Positions 1 through 11,979 are shown, numbered from the stretch's first letter. The stretch is DNA of 64,000 nt from Strigamia acuminata (GCA_949358305.1 OX442315.1:19866427-19930426); one strand, 5' to 3'. Notes: generated from the sequence alone by a model not told the origin. Translations and numbers: made by a program.

Positions 1-1
1 A

Positions 2-68
2 ATTCCAGCATTACATGAATGTGTAGTTCCAATTAAAATTGCAAAGAAAGTAGATGATGAACTATTTA
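2..68 (+). pseudogene. G1 pol, left fragment (between protease and RT)
   Basis: An open frame starts at base 2 and runs without a stop to base 68, where element A begins. It continues in the same frame after element A, where the local residues read FIEPLSGVIDRFG. This is the linker usually found between protease and reverse transcriptase in gypsy Pol. The call depends on frame continuity with 9380-11624, not on a recognisable domain in these 22 codons. Confidence 0.7.
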
Positions 69-1968
69 TGTGACGGTGACGACCACAACTCCCATTTAAC
101 AATGGTACCGGGAAGAGATCGCAATAAATAAACAGTGAATACAATACGAGATAAATGCAAGACAGTTTATTGTTGGCAAACAATATGGATGAGCTAAATT
201 ATACATAGGACTAATGCCGACATTTGGCAAGTTAAATCAGCTATTAAACTATACAAAGAATTGGCCAACTGGCCCTAGAATAATATCACTACGGGTCTGG
301 AATATGGGAGCGGTTTCCCCATCGCTCGACCTGATTATAGATGTCATCTTAAGCCGGATGGCTGTGTCCTGGAGTCCGATACGGCTTCGCTGGTTTCCTT
401 GGTTCGCTGTGTAAACTATCGCACGTCGATAAATCGAATGATCTGAGCATTGCGGTTGACTTTGTCTGCACCGCCACAACTTTGGGAGGATATTGGTGTA
501 AGTAAATGTATTCATTTACTTATCAATATTCCACTTATGAATTATATTTAATTCATATCGTTGTGAATTCTTATTTAGATATTTCGGGAATAAGTTGTCG
601 TCAACTTATCGGTTATATTGAGTTCAATATGAGATTAAGTCTTCTGACTTGATTTTGGTCCAACTGGTTGTCGAGTTTAAGTTTTTCTGTTATAAATAAA
701 ATGAAGATTAAGCTTCCCGTCGCAACACACAATTGCCATCGATTAGAATATACGCCTTGCCATGCAGAACGGTATCAAGCGTCCCCGGCGTCGCAGCACG
801 GTCGTCCATCGAGTGGTTGACGGTACCACGTACACAGGGGTCGATAGCTCGCGGCTCCGCACAGCAGTTTTATCTCTCGCGGTACTAATAATAGACCGAC
901 TGCTTTGGCATCGAATACCATGAGAATCAGCTTGCCAAACACTTGGTGCTACTCGTGGTTACTGTAAAACAGACTGCTTTGGCACCATCAGGTGAAGGAA
1001 CCGATTCTCAACAATACCGATGCTACTCGTGGTAACGGAATACGTTCATACCGAAAAAGACAACTTGGTCCTGTCCGGAGGATACTGAATTGCACAACGG
1101 CGGGTTCTCCTTCGGCGTCGCAACCGTAGACTGTAACATTTATGCAACATAATAATCCCAGCACTTCGACTTCAATTGCCGGCGGTGGCATGATTCTGTA
1201 GAATCATGCAACGGTTCTTTGCGAATAAATCAACAAAGAACCAAAAGGTTTTTTACGTGAACAACGAATCATACTTCTTAAGTAACAATACCAAACAGAA
1301 ATAATCAAACAGAGCTGCGGAATGGCCGATTGTTTGGGTTTATATAACCTGACTGGATTTAAGGATTAATCCAGTCATCCAATTGGAACATGGGTTCCAC
1401 GAATCCCTCCAATCCCGTATCACCGGAAGTGGATACGGAGGAGCATTATGCTAATTCTCACCACAACCGGAACTGGATACCCAGGGCCGGAAATGGATCC
1501 ACCAATCAGATCGATCGGTTGATCGATTGATCACCAAATGTTCTATCCCGCAGAAAATGGAAGTTATAATGTATTTAACATCAAAAGACATTAATATATC
1601 TTTATATTAATGTTCACAAAGCTTCGTTTCGTTCTAGTAAATATAGTTTTATATTTATTTACATGTTTTATATTCATATCTTGAATTTACCGCTAAATCG
1701 TGATCGCGCCATCTGGCGACAACATTGCGCATTGACAAATGCGGTTTTAGTAGACGAATCATCGTGATTTGGTCGTGATATCTTGATATCATGTAGGAAT
1801 GTTATTAATACTAATTAATACATCATCTTTTATCATGGAAACCTCATAAATAGCTTTATTTAGGAATTATATCCGTTTTACACAGAATACTGTAAAAATA
1901 CCGTCATAATGACACAACAGCGCTTTTCTATAGAAAATAGGCATTTATAGCCATTAAAAACCGTCACA
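69..1968 (-). repeat. 3' LTR of element A
   Basis: This 1900-bp direct repeat matches 7480-9379 at the same length. It begins TGTGACGG and ends CCGTCACA. On the element's strand it is the downstream LTR because the polypurine tract abuts it at 1969. The short open frames inside are present identically in both LTRs and resemble no protein I recognise. A CG-richer core (about 720-1200) stands out from the AT-rich flanks and may hold promoter or polyadenylation signals, but I could not assign them. Confidence 0.93.
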
Positions 1969-1978
1969 CATCCCCCTT
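1969..1978 (-). promoter_or_regulatory. Polypurine tract of element A
   Basis: Read on the minus strand, the bases next to the left LTR are TTAAGGGGGA, a typical plus-strand DNA primer. The same string recurs at 2340-2349, and shorter relatives lie near 3573 and 5133, so PPT-like decoys exist inside the element. Confidence 0.75.
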
Positions 1979-2551
1979 AATAACACAACTATATAATATT
2001 TTATAGAGTTTTCGTTATTCTCCTAATTAGCATAAATGCTATTTTCGGACTTGATGTATCTTGGAGATACTGTGACTTCCAATTTCGAATTTGAGTTTAC
2101 ATAAACTAACTTGAATTATCTAAGTTCTGGATTTCTGCCGAAATAATCTTTTCTAATAGCCTAAATTCAAGTCCAGAATTTATTTCCAAGTCTTCTTTTT
2201 GAAGAAACTTTCGTCATACATAAAATCATCATTTGTGTTATCACAAAATATTTATTTCATATGCCTAGTCAGATGTATTGCTATAAATATACAATAATAG
2301 CTTTCGGATGATAAGAGTTGACAATTAAGAATCAAAATGTCCCCCTTAATTGTCATGACCGGAGTCACTTGGTATTCTTTGTACAATTGACTAATTTAAT
2401 TAAACTAGTTGTCTTAATAATGTAGCATTACCTTTCAAAATTTTGTTAATTCTAACTTTTATATTTTGTTCCCCTTTTCTTTAGAAAACGAGGTCATGAT
2501 TTATAGAGAAAGGATTTTTCTGTTACTCTGAAATCGGGAAATCTTTTGATC
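1979..2551 (-). other. Non-coding 3' segment of element A
   Basis: This is the AT-rich stretch between the gag stop codon and the polypurine tract. No frame or domain is seen. It contains a second PPT-like tract at 2340-2349 and one copy of the TTTTC-spacer-GAAAA motif (2472-2485) that is common in the leader. Confidence 0.6.
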
Positions 2552-3985
2552 TTACATTTTGTGTTGAGAAAGCTTCTCAAATAAGTCGGACATAGACTTA
2601 TTAATAACTGCAGTTATTCTGTTTTCCATTTCCGTAAACCGTTGTTCTAATACTTCGGTGGTGACCCAATTTTGTCGGGGTCGTTTAAATGAGTCTTTTG
2701 ACACATTTGAATAATCAAAATTTTTACGTTGGTCATTAAATTTTCGTTTAGACCATGTGGGACAATCTTGTTTGGTATGTCCCGGTTGTTTACAATGAAA
2801 ACATTTCCTGACATAAGTGAAGGTGGCCTCTTGTGAATTTGTAGCTTCAGGAACAGAATGGTGTAAGCCAGTCTCACCATATTTATATTTGTTGGTCTCA
2901 TTGCTGGTTGAACTAGTATTAAACCGACTGAGCAAGACTTTTTCAACTTTCGGTTTTGTGATGAAAGTATTCTTTTCCTGAGACGTTCCATCGAACGGTC
3001 CTCTTATTTGAGTAGTTGAAACTATTGTTTTTGTACTCGTATCGTGTTGGTAATACTTTTCCAAGGGAAAAAGAGTTTGTTTGAACCTTTTCCGATTTGA
3101 AATGGGTGTTAGGTAGAATTGTCTTGGCTGGGGACTCTTCTTGGTAGACAAATCATTCGTCCGCAAACATGAGTTTGTGATTGGCGATCGGGCACGTTGT
3201 TGTAAGTTATTTGACTGCAAACGTTTGTTTGGAGTATGCAAACTACTCTTCTTTTTCGTGGGATTGGAAAACGAAGTTGTAAATCCATCGCAGGGATTCG
3301 GCGACAGCAAACGTTTGTTTACAGCTCGAACATCTTTCTTTTGTGTTGATATTGGTGGCCCAAAACTTTTGTTTACGGTTCCCAATTCTTTTGATAACGG
3401 TAGGTTAATCGACAGATTAAGGCTAGCCACATATCGTTGTGCTTCAGCTGGATTAGCATATCGAACTGAAATCAGCTGATCTCGATTGTAATAGAGTTTT
3501 AATTTGTTCTGAACAACCGACTGGTTAGTTAAGGAACTCTCTGGACGAGAATTATTAGGTTTATAATTCTTTTCCCCCTTATCTACCGAATTAGGTGGTT
3601 TAAACTTTTCAAAGTTAGATCCACTACTGGATGTTTGAAACATAGTATGAGAATCTTGATTCACTAAGTTTCGACTGGATGTTTGTGGATTCCGTACTGG
3701 ATCTCGATGCGAAGATTGAGATTGGGTACGATCTCGCCAGTTCCTAGCTGTTACATAGTCCGAAGCTTCGGTTATATTTTTAAACTTGGTTTTATCCAGT
3801 CCATGACGATTACAATACAGAGTAAAATGATCAGGAATCTTTTCTGTTTGATCGCCAAGTGGTACATAACTTAAATTTAAGTTTGTTCGTTTATTAATTC
3901 CCTCGAGATCGACCATTTTCAATGGTTTTTGAGCCATACTAAATTCAAAATCTGACGATTTTAATTCTTTAATTATAAAGAACAC
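2552..3985 (-). CDS. gag: Gag-like nucleocapsid protein of element A
   Basis: A 477-residue product, probably a virus-like-particle structural protein that packages element RNA. The firm feature is a CCHC zinc knuckle at residues 395-408 (CX2CX4HX4C) near the C terminus, followed by a likely coiled coil (about 443-473). The rest is Ser/Asn/Lys/Gln-rich and basic. A 29-residue module occurs twice: residues 54-82 and 162-190 share the pattern LYxNRxxL...EAxxYVxxxN. The reading frame starts at Met1; Met17 (MAQKPLK) could be the real start because the first 16 residues look like leader. Unlike ordinary gypsy elements, the frame lies close to the 3' LTR, 3.5 kb after the primer site. No pol follows. 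Assignment as Gag rests on the knuckle and the element context; the N-terminal half matches no family I can name. Confidence 0.75.
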   Translation of the reverse strand: MFFIIKELKSSDFEFSMAQKPLKMVDLEGINKRTNLNLSYVPLGDQTEKIPDHFTLYCNRHGLDKTKFKNITEASDYVTARNWRDRTQSQSSHRDPVRNPQTSSRNLVNQDSHTMFQTSSSGSNFEKFKPPNSVDKGEKNYKPNNSRPESSLTNQSVVQNKLKLYYNRDQLISVRYANPAEAQRYVASLNLSINLPLSKELGTVNKSFGPPISTQKKDVRAVNKRLLSPNPCDGFTTSFSNPTKKKSSLHTPNKRLQSNNLQQRARSPITNSCLRTNDLSTKKSPQPRQFYLTPISNRKRFKQTLFPLEKYYQHDTSTKTIVSTTQIRGPFDGTSQEKNTFITKPKVEKVLLSRFNTSSTSNETNKYKYGETGLHHSVPEATNSQEATFTYVRKCFHCKQPGHTKQDCPTWSKRKFNDQRKNFDYSNVSKDSFKRPRQNWVTTEVLEQRFTEMENRITAVINKSMSDLFEKLSQHKM

Positions 3986-6900
3986 GAATATACGCCCTTT
4001 AAAAGAACAATATAATACACTTTTTCCACAAGAAACACTTCTAAACTTTACGTTAACACAGTAAAATTACACTTCGCGTTTGTTTAACACGTGTAGCTTT
4101 GCAGGTTACACGGCACACAAAATTCGAATCGTGACTGAAATCGGGACGGCGTGGTCAAGATGGCTCTGGAACACGTCTCCGGGTCTGGTCTGGAAACGAA
4201 TGATCAGTGTCTGATCTGGTCCTCCTTTAATAGCAGGGGGCTGGGGATTCCTAGATCTCCCGGCTTCTGATTGGCGGATGTTAGTGTCGGCCAATGGTAT
4301 AAAGGACGTTACATCTATTTAGTAGTTCTCTACTAAGTCCGTTCCCTTCGAGATTCAATTTTACCGATAAAATAAAATTCCTTCGGGAAGACATTCGTAA
4401 AATATTGTATTTTTCAAATGAAAATAAAATAAACTTACTTCAATCTTCTTGAACTTTGGGATTTTTACCAATCCAAATAATTAAATAACTTTTCTTCAAA
4501 AAATATTTTTCTTTTAATTATTCCGTTAGTGTGTGATATCGTTACAACCACAACTTTAATAAAGTTTTCTCAAACTCTCAATTTTTCTTATTCTTATTCA
4601 ATTATCGTTCACATAATCATTCCTTTGTAATTGAAATCTATTTTCGATTCCCAACATTGTGTATTCATTTCCAATAGGAAAAATAATTTGACCAAGTCTT
4701 TACTTTTTCGGGGCTAAATTCCATTTTTCGAGTGTAAAAAATAAATTTTCACCATCCATCTCCCCCTTTTTTAACAATTTTTTTTAACAAATAAAAATTC
4801 GTTAAAATTCTTTAAATTTGTTTTGCGAGAAAAATTATCTAATTCTCTAATCTTCCAAAAGAAAATATTCGAAATTTCACTTTAAACGATAAAGTTATTG
4901 GTACAAATGTGTACTTGTTTTTCGGGAGAAAACTATTCGACAATCCTTTAGACTTTTGGGTAAAAATTATTCATCAAATCTTTCTTTTTGATGACAATTG
5001 CTTTGATTTTTCGAAAGAAAATATCTAGCTAAATTCCACTTTTCCTGAGCGGACAATTGTTTTCACAATTAGTTATTCCTTTGCGATATTTACGAAGGAC
5101 GTGTCTTTGATTATTCGTTTTAATAATTTTCGTCCCCCTTATCTCTAATAACGAGATGTTTTTGCAGAGATCTTTTATCTTTTGAATGAAAGAATATTTA
5201 AATCTCAATTGTCGTAAATACCTTCATCTGCTGCAGCATTTCCTCAATTTGAACTTTTCAAATGAAAAGACAAATCTGGAGAACTTTCACTGTCAAACTT
5301 CTATTCCTATCGCGCCAAAATTCGTAATTCACTGGTTTGGAATTCCGTATAACACGTGACACAATAACAGTATCGATGTCACAATTAAGCAGTTTACTAC
5401 TCGGTCCGCGCGAGGACATGTAAATTACTTTTTTCCGATAAAAATAATTTTTCTTTGAAAAATATTTGAAATTGATTTTTCACAACTACTTTTGAATGAA
5501 ATAAAATGAAGTTATTCCAACTTTTCGTTAATTGCTCACACATAACATTCCCTTTACTGTGGGATTTGCATCGAAATTCCATTTTTAAAGAACCTTTCTT
5601 TTACTTATCGCAAATAAAACATATTCAATCGTTTTTCTGATTAAACTTTAACACGTAAATTACGAACGAAATATATGATGACATTCCATTAACCTTTAGG
5701 AAAATTGACTAAATTCTTAATTTTTAGAGAAAAATAATGTATCTAGAATCTTTCCTTTTCCGAATAAAATCTATGTTCAAAATAGAAGATAAATCTTGTG
5801 CAATTCTTAGTTTTTTCGAATGGAAAAATACAACTTTTCATCAGCGGTGATTTATTTGATTTTTCCGAAAGAAAAATAATTACTTTGAAACTTATTTTCT
5901 TCGTTTAAATCAGCTATCTGATTTTAAAGCTTCAATCCAATCAAAAAATATTCGCTCCGTAAATATTTCATGTGGCAAAGTTCATAGCCACAAATGGATT
6001 TGTTATTCCGGTTTTAAGAAATCATGTGGGAAAATGTCCGATTAGATTACTAAAAATATTCGTTGTTTTTCAAACAGCTAAATTTCATTTAGAAATTCTC
6101 AAAATTTGGGAGACCCAAATATCGTTGGAAACTTAAAACACTGTTAAATTTCCGAAAGGAAAGATTGAATGAAATCCTTTTACTTTTCCGAGGGAAAGCG
6201 TTTATCGTGATTCGTAACTTTCAATGTAAAAAATACTATTCTATGTGGTCGGCAACTTCATTCGCCGCCATTTTATATTTTCTTAATTTCCATTGTCCCG
6301 AAGGAAAAAATGTACTTTTTGTGAAAATAGTTAATTCCTTCAAATAAAGGTAATATTCATTTCGATTTGCAAATCTTTTCTGCGAAATGGAGTGTGTTGT
6401 TTTTCTCCAACAACTAAATTATCTTTGGTACCGATGGCAGTGGAAAAATTAGTTCGCGACACTTAAATAAATCTCTACGAACCTTCTGTAACATTTCTCC
6501 GCTGTCTTTTATCTGTTGTCCGCCATAATTTCCAAGCATTCGTTCGCACCTTGCGTTGAAGGTTTGAGTAGCTTCCCTGCTGCGTTTGATACGGAGATCG
6601 ACGCGTATTGCTATGGCGCGTGGTCGCTGGCTATCGGTGTCGACGTACAGTTACAAGAAACTTAATTTCTTGTAAATATTTCCAAATAGTTGCGGTGTTT
6701 TCTTCGTTTTAACTTTTCAGGTGGAAAGATAAATTCGTAAGAAGTCCGCCTTCTAAACTTGTATGTTTTTAGCTTTTCGAAATAAAACAAACTTCGAAAA
6801 AAATATCTGTATTCTTATTTCACTCGAAACTTTTTTTTTGATTTCTTATTTAAAATACTTCGTATTCCTTAAATTGTCGAACGAAAATAGTAAAGAGAGT

Positions 6901-7459
6901 TCACTAAACGTTTCCATTTCGTCAGTTTAACTTTTCACATGAAAATATAAACTGAAAATCTATTTGTCTGTTTTAACTAAAATTTTTTTGTTAATATCGG
7001 ATTCAAGATTCGCTTTTGCAATTCGATCGAATTAATTTGCAACCTATTTCAGTGATCGTGTGATAGGTCTATAACTTCCGAAATTCCTAGTTAAAGGACA
7101 GTTTTGGTGTTTCTCAAGAAAATAAACATGGTTTGAAACTGGTCTGTTTTTTAACTAAATCTTTTAGTTAAATATTTATCTCAAAATTCACTTTTACAAT
7201 TCTATCGAATTTAATTGCAACCTAATCTCGGTGGGACCTCCACGTGTGAGATTAGGTGGTAGTCTTTGAAATCCCTAAAATCTTCAAACGAAAATAATGA
7301 AGGAAAATCTACTACGTATTTCTATTTCATCAGTTTAACTTCTTCACATGGAAATATAAACTGAGAATTTAATCTGTCTATTTTTAACTTAAATCTTTTA
7401 GTTAAATATTTATCTCCAATATTCACTGTTGCAATTCAATCGAATTTAATTGCAACCTA
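3986..7459 (-). other. 3.5-kb non-coding leader of element A with recurring TTTTC-N-GAAAA motifs
   Basis: No long frame exists between the primer site and gag. The region is AT-rich and carries about 18 scattered copies of a short imperfect palindrome, TTTTC-3 to 5 nt-GAAAA. Examples are 4411-4424, 4918-4932, 5007-5021 and 5254-5269, with others near 5430, 5755, 5812, 5855, 6148, 6180, 6713, 6773 and 6928. The right end (about 6830-7479) is built of degenerate repeats roughly 190-235 bp apart. A packaging or structural RNA role is possible but is inference. Confidence 0.6.
7208..7249 (-). repeat. Internal duplicate of the primer-site/LTR junction of element A
   Basis: These 42 bases are identical to 7443-7484. 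That segment spans the upstream leader, the full 18-nt primer site and the first five bases of the LTR. The copy lies 235 bp further inside the element. A third, more decayed relative is visible near 7030-7060. Confidence 0.85.
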
Positions 7460-7477
7460 ATCTCGGTGGGACCTCCA
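7460..7477 (-). promoter_or_regulatory. Primer binding site of element A (tRNA-Gln type)
   Basis: On the minus strand, two bases after the LTR, the sequence reads TGGAGGTCCCACCGAGAT. It is complementary to the last 18 bases, including CCA, of animal tRNA-Gln(UUG) as I know it. The position and the TGG start are diagnostic of minus-strand DNA priming. Confidence 0.85.
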
Positions 7478-7479
7478 CG

Positions 7480-9379
7480 TGTGACGGTGACGACCACAAC
7501 TCCCATTTAACAATGGTACCGGGAAGAGATCGCAATAAATAAACAGTGAATACAATACGAGATAAATACAAGACAGTTTATTGTTGGCAAACAATATGGA
7601 TGAGCTAAATTATACATAGGACTAATGCCGACATTTGGCAAGTTAAATCAGCTATTAAACTATACAAAGAATTGGCCAACTGGCCCTAGAATAATATCAC
7701 TACGGGTCTGGAATATGGGAGCGGTTTCCCCATCGCTCGACCTGATTATAGATGTCATCTTAAGCCGGATGGCTGTGTCCTGGAGTCCGATACGGCTTCG
7801 CTGGTTTCCTTGGTTCGCTGTGTAAACTATCGCACGTCGATAAATCGAATGATCTGAGCATTGCGGTTGACTTTGTCTGCACCGCCACAACTTTGGGAGG
7901 ATATTGGTGTAAGTAAATGTATTCATTTACTTATCAATATTCCACTTATGAATTATATTTAATTCATATCGTTGTGAATTCTTATTTAGATATTTCGGGA
8001 ATAAGTTGTCGTCAACTTATCGGTTATATTGAGTTCAATATGAGATTAAGTCTTCTGACTTGATTTTGGTCCAACTGGTTGTCGAGTTTAAGTTTTTCTG
8101 TTATAAATAAAATGAAGATTAAGCTTCCCGTCGCAACACACAATTGCCATCGATTAGAATATACGCCTTGCCATGCAGAACGGTATCAAGCGTCCCCGGC
8201 GTCGCAGCACGGTCGTCCATCGAGTGGTTGACGGTACCACGTACACAGGGGTCGATAGCTCGCGGCTCCGCACAGCAGTTTTATCTCTCGCGGTACTAAT
8301 AATAGACCGACTGCTTTGGCATCGAATACCATGAGAATCAGCTTGCCAAACACTTGGTGCTACTCGTGGTTACTGTAAAACAGACTGCTTTGGCACCATC
8401 AGGTGAAGGAACCGATTCTCAACAATACCGATGCTACTCGTGGTAACGGAATACGTTCATACCGAAAAAGACAACTTGGTCCTGTCCGGAGGATACTGAA
8501 TTGCACAACGGCGGGTTCTCCTTCGGCGTCGCAACCGTAGACTGTAACATTTATGCAACATAATAATCCCAGCACTTCGACTTCAATTGCCGGCGGTGGC
8601 ATGATTCTGTAGAATCATGCAACGGTTCTTTGCGAATAAATCAACAAAGAACCAAAAGGTTTTTTACGTGAACAACGAATCATACTTCTTAAGTAACAAT
8701 ACCAAACAGAAATAATCAAACAGAGCTGCGGAATGGCCGATTGTTTGGGTTTATATAACCTGACTGGATTTAAGGATTAATCCAGTCATCCAATTGGAAC
8801 ATGGGTTCCACGAATCCCTCCAATCCCGTATCACCGGAAGTGGATACGGAGGAGCATTATGCTAATTCTCACCACAACCGGAACTGGATACCCAGGGCCG
8901 GAAATGGATCCACCAATCAGATCGATCGGTTGATCGATTGATCACCAAATGTTCTATCCCGCAGAAAATGGAAGTTATAATGTATTTAACATCAAAAGAC
9001 ATTAATATATCTTTATATTAATGTTCACAAAGCTTCGTTTCGTTCTAGTAAATATAGTTTTATATTTATTTACATGTTTTATATTCATATCTTGAATTTA
9101 CCGCTAAATCGTGATCGCGCCATCTGGCGACAACATTGCGCATTGACAAATGCGGTTTTAGTAGACGAATCATCGTGATTTGGTCGTGATATCTTGATAT
9201 CATGTAGGAATGTTATTAATACTAATTAATACATCATCTTTTATCATGGAAACCTCATAAATAGCTTTATTTAGGAATTATATCCGTTTTACACAGAATA
9301 CTGTAAAAATACCGTCATAATGACACAACAGCGCTTTTCTATAGAAAATAGGCATTTATAGCCATTAAAAACCGTCACA
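7480..9379 (-). repeat. 5' LTR of element A
   Basis: This 1900-bp direct repeat matches 69-1968. It is the upstream LTR of the minus-strand element because the primer binding site lies immediately beside its left boundary. The target duplication TTTA follows at 9380-9383, after which the G1 pol frame resumes. Confidence 0.93.
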
Positions 9380-11624
9380 TTTATAGAACCACTCAGTGGA
9401 GTAATTGATCGCTTTGGAGTAATTTGTTGCAAAACATTGACTAAATTCAGAAAAGGTGAAGGAGTTCTGCGAGTTGCAAATCCAACTAAAAAGACAATCT
9501 ATTTAGGAAAAAACTCAGCAATTGCAAAGGCCTTTTATGTAATTGAGTCTGGCGTGCTTGATGAAAACAGAGTTAATCAATTTGACTTTAGCACGGCCAT
9601 GGCGAATGACAACATGACGCCATCACAACAAGGGCTAATGTTGCGGTTGCTGGAGAAAAATTCGGATAGATTTGCGAAGACTGACAATGATTTAGGCAGA
9701 GCTCATACGATTAAACATCGAATTGATACTGGAGATTCTCCTCCAATCCATTTACAACCTTATAGACGATCGATTAAGGAAAAAGAAATCGAGGATGCTG
9801 AAACAAAGAAGTTACTTGAGCAAGGAGTCATTAGAGAATCTGAGAGCCCATGGAGTGCACCAGTACTACTCGTCAAGAAAAGAGACGGCAAATGGAGATT
9901 TTGTGTTGATTGGAGACGGTTAAACGCGGTAACAAAGAAAATGGTTTATCCCTTACCACGTATTGATGACACCCTAGATCAATTAGCGGGTGCGAAGTAT
10001 TTTTCAATGATGGATCTTATCCAGGGATATCACCAAGTCGAAATAGACGAACAAGATCGTGAAAAGACAGCGTTTACCACGTCTAGTGGACATTATGAGT
10101 TTAATGTCCTTGGAATGGGATTATGTAACAGCCCGGCCGCCTTTCAAAAATTGATGAACAAAGTACTTGGTAACCTCCTGGGAAAAGTATGTATTGCATA
10201 TCTGGACGATTTGATAGTGTTTTCGAAGACTTTCGATCAGCATCTTGTTGATTTGGAGGCAGTTTTCCAAAAGCTTAGAACAGCGAATCTCAAAGTCAAA
10301 CTGAGTAAATGTACGTTTGCGACACACACCATACGATATCTCGGACATGTGGTTGATGCTGAAGGTATTTCACCGGATCCCAGGAATCTGGATTCAGTAG
10401 CTAAGTTTCCAATTCCTGTGAACGTTAAACAACTACGTGGTTTTTTAGGATTATGCTCGTATTACCGGAAATTTATTAAAGGTTTTGCGGACATTTCCAA
10501 ACCTCTGGTGAATTTAACCAAAAAGGATGAAAAGTTTGACTGGGGACCACCCCACGACAAAGCATTCCACACGCTCCGAAATGCATTAATAACAGTGCCG
10601 GTGTTAGCGCATCCAGATTTTACTCAGCCCTTCATGATTTCATGCGATGCAAGTGCCTATGGATTAGGAGCTATTTTGAAGCAAAAAGTCAACAATCAAG
10701 AGCGTGTTATCGCTTATGCAAGTCGTATGATGAGCACAGCAGAAATGAATTACACTGCAACTGATAGGGAAATGTTAGCAATCATTTTTGCTATTGAAAA
10801 GTTTAGACCGTACTTATATGGACAGAAATTCCAAATTATTACCGACCATTCTGCCCTCCAATGGCTGAAAGGAGTCCGAAATCCAAATGGACGTCTAGCC
10901 AGGTGGGCGCTGCAATTAGCTGAGTATGATTTTGAAATATTTCATAAAAGCGGCAAGAAACATACAGATGCCGATGCTTTAAGTAGGATCCAGGAAGAAT
11001 TAAGTGAAGAAGAAATAGAAAAATTACCTTCGCTTTTCTTAGAAAACTTGGACCTCCCTGTTGAACAGAGGAAGGATCCCAAATTACTGGACCTCATAAC
11101 AGCGCTAGAAAACCAAGAGCAACTTCCAAGAAAAAGAAGACGACCACTAAAGCAGTTCGTTCTTCAAAACAAAACATTGTTCAGGAAGAAAAAACTTAAC
11201 AGTTCCCTGAACATGGAAGATTTATTACTAGTAGTTCCAAAACAACTTCAAAAAGATGTATTGTATGAAATGCACGATGGATTACTAGGAGCTCATTTGG
11301 GATTGGCAAAAACGTGGAAACGAATAAGAACACGATTTTTCTGGACAAGAATCTATAAAGATGTTAGAAATTACGTCTTGTCCTGCCAACACTGCGCAAA
11401 AGCAAAAACAATGACAACGCCAGCTAAAGGATTAATGCAGCCATGGTCAACAGTCTCAAAACCTTTTGAGCGAATTGGAATAGACACACTAGGACCATTT
11501 CCATTGTCACGACTTGGAAATAAACATGTTTTTGTTGTAACTGATTATCTTTCTAGAAATGCAATAGCTAGACCAGCAGCAGCAGCTACAGCGTTAGAAG
11601 CAGCAAAAACATTGCTTTATGAAG
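9380..11624 (+). pseudogene. pol: G1 pol, central fragment: RT, RNase H, N-terminal integrase
   Basis: The frame is open from 9380. Counting residues from the TTG at 9437, reverse transcriptase occupies about 95-330, with the metal-binding Asp in MMDL (193) and the YLDD box at 255-258. RNase H follows at about 395-515, with Asp404, Glu445 and Asp470. The integrase zinc finger has His613, His620, Cys650 and Cys653, and the first core Asp is at 683 (GIDTLGPF). The frame is cut at 11624 by element G2, inside the integrase core; the stop at 11627-11629 belongs to the G2 LTR. No internal stop or frameshift was seen, so G1 was probably intact when hit. The reading frame resumes at 16322. Confidence 0.93.
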
Positions 11625-11768
11625 TGTAGTGTTTAGCTACTAAGAATGAAGTGCACACGCAGGATGAGTGTCGTGAACTGACGTGTTCTGTTTATTAACA
11701 CAATATCAAAGTACGCCGCCAGGTAGCTAGACTGGCTGCGCCATCTATTGAGTGGTCTGAACACCACA
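11625..11768 (-). repeat. 3' LTR of element G2 (144 bp)
   Basis: A direct repeat matching 16178-16321 base for base as far as I compared. It starts TGTAGTG and ends CACCACA. It is short for a gypsy LTR. Confidence 0.95.
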
Positions 11769-11792
11769 TTACTCTTTTTCTTTTTAAACAAC
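11769..11792 (-). promoter_or_regulatory. Polypurine tract of G2
   Basis: On the minus strand the bases before the LTR are purine-rich (AAAAAGAAAAAGAGTAA), in the right place to prime plus-strand DNA. Confidence 0.65.
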
Positions 11793-11979
11793 ATTCTCCA
11801 TAGGAGAAACAATACATCACAATTGGTTACAATTAAAACATCATTATAAAATTCGAACACTGTAAATTGTACAATAAATATTTGTAGTTCAGGCCTGAAC
11901 AGTTAGCTAACATTTCATATTAGTATATCTAGTAATCTCAAGTAAGTTAAACAACATTTACTATTCTAGCAATATAACA

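Larger units (their letters stand above)
69..9379 (-). mobile_element. Gag-only LTR retrotransposon A (TR-GAG-like), inserted in G1 pol
   Basis: This 9.3-kb element has two 1900-bp LTRs that begin TGTGACGG and end CCGTCACA, a perfect 8-bp terminal inversion. The target TTTA is present at 65-68 and again at 9380-9383. The purine tract next to the left LTR and the primer site next to the right LTR show that the element reads on the minus strand. Its 5.5-kb interior encodes only one convincing protein, a CCHC-knuckle Gag-like product. I found no protease, RT, RNase H or integrase. It therefore fits the non-autonomous gag-only class (TR-GAG/LARD) and would need Pol supplied from elsewhere. The LTRs differ at only one base that I noticed (156 versus 7567), which implies a recent insertion. 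Confidence 0.9.

Noticed and set aside
214-1191. Short open frames inside the element A LTR (66, 88 and 67 residues), repeated at 7625-8602
   Set aside because: They occur identically in both LTRs only because the LTRs are identical, they overlap on opposite strands, and they have no recognisable motif.
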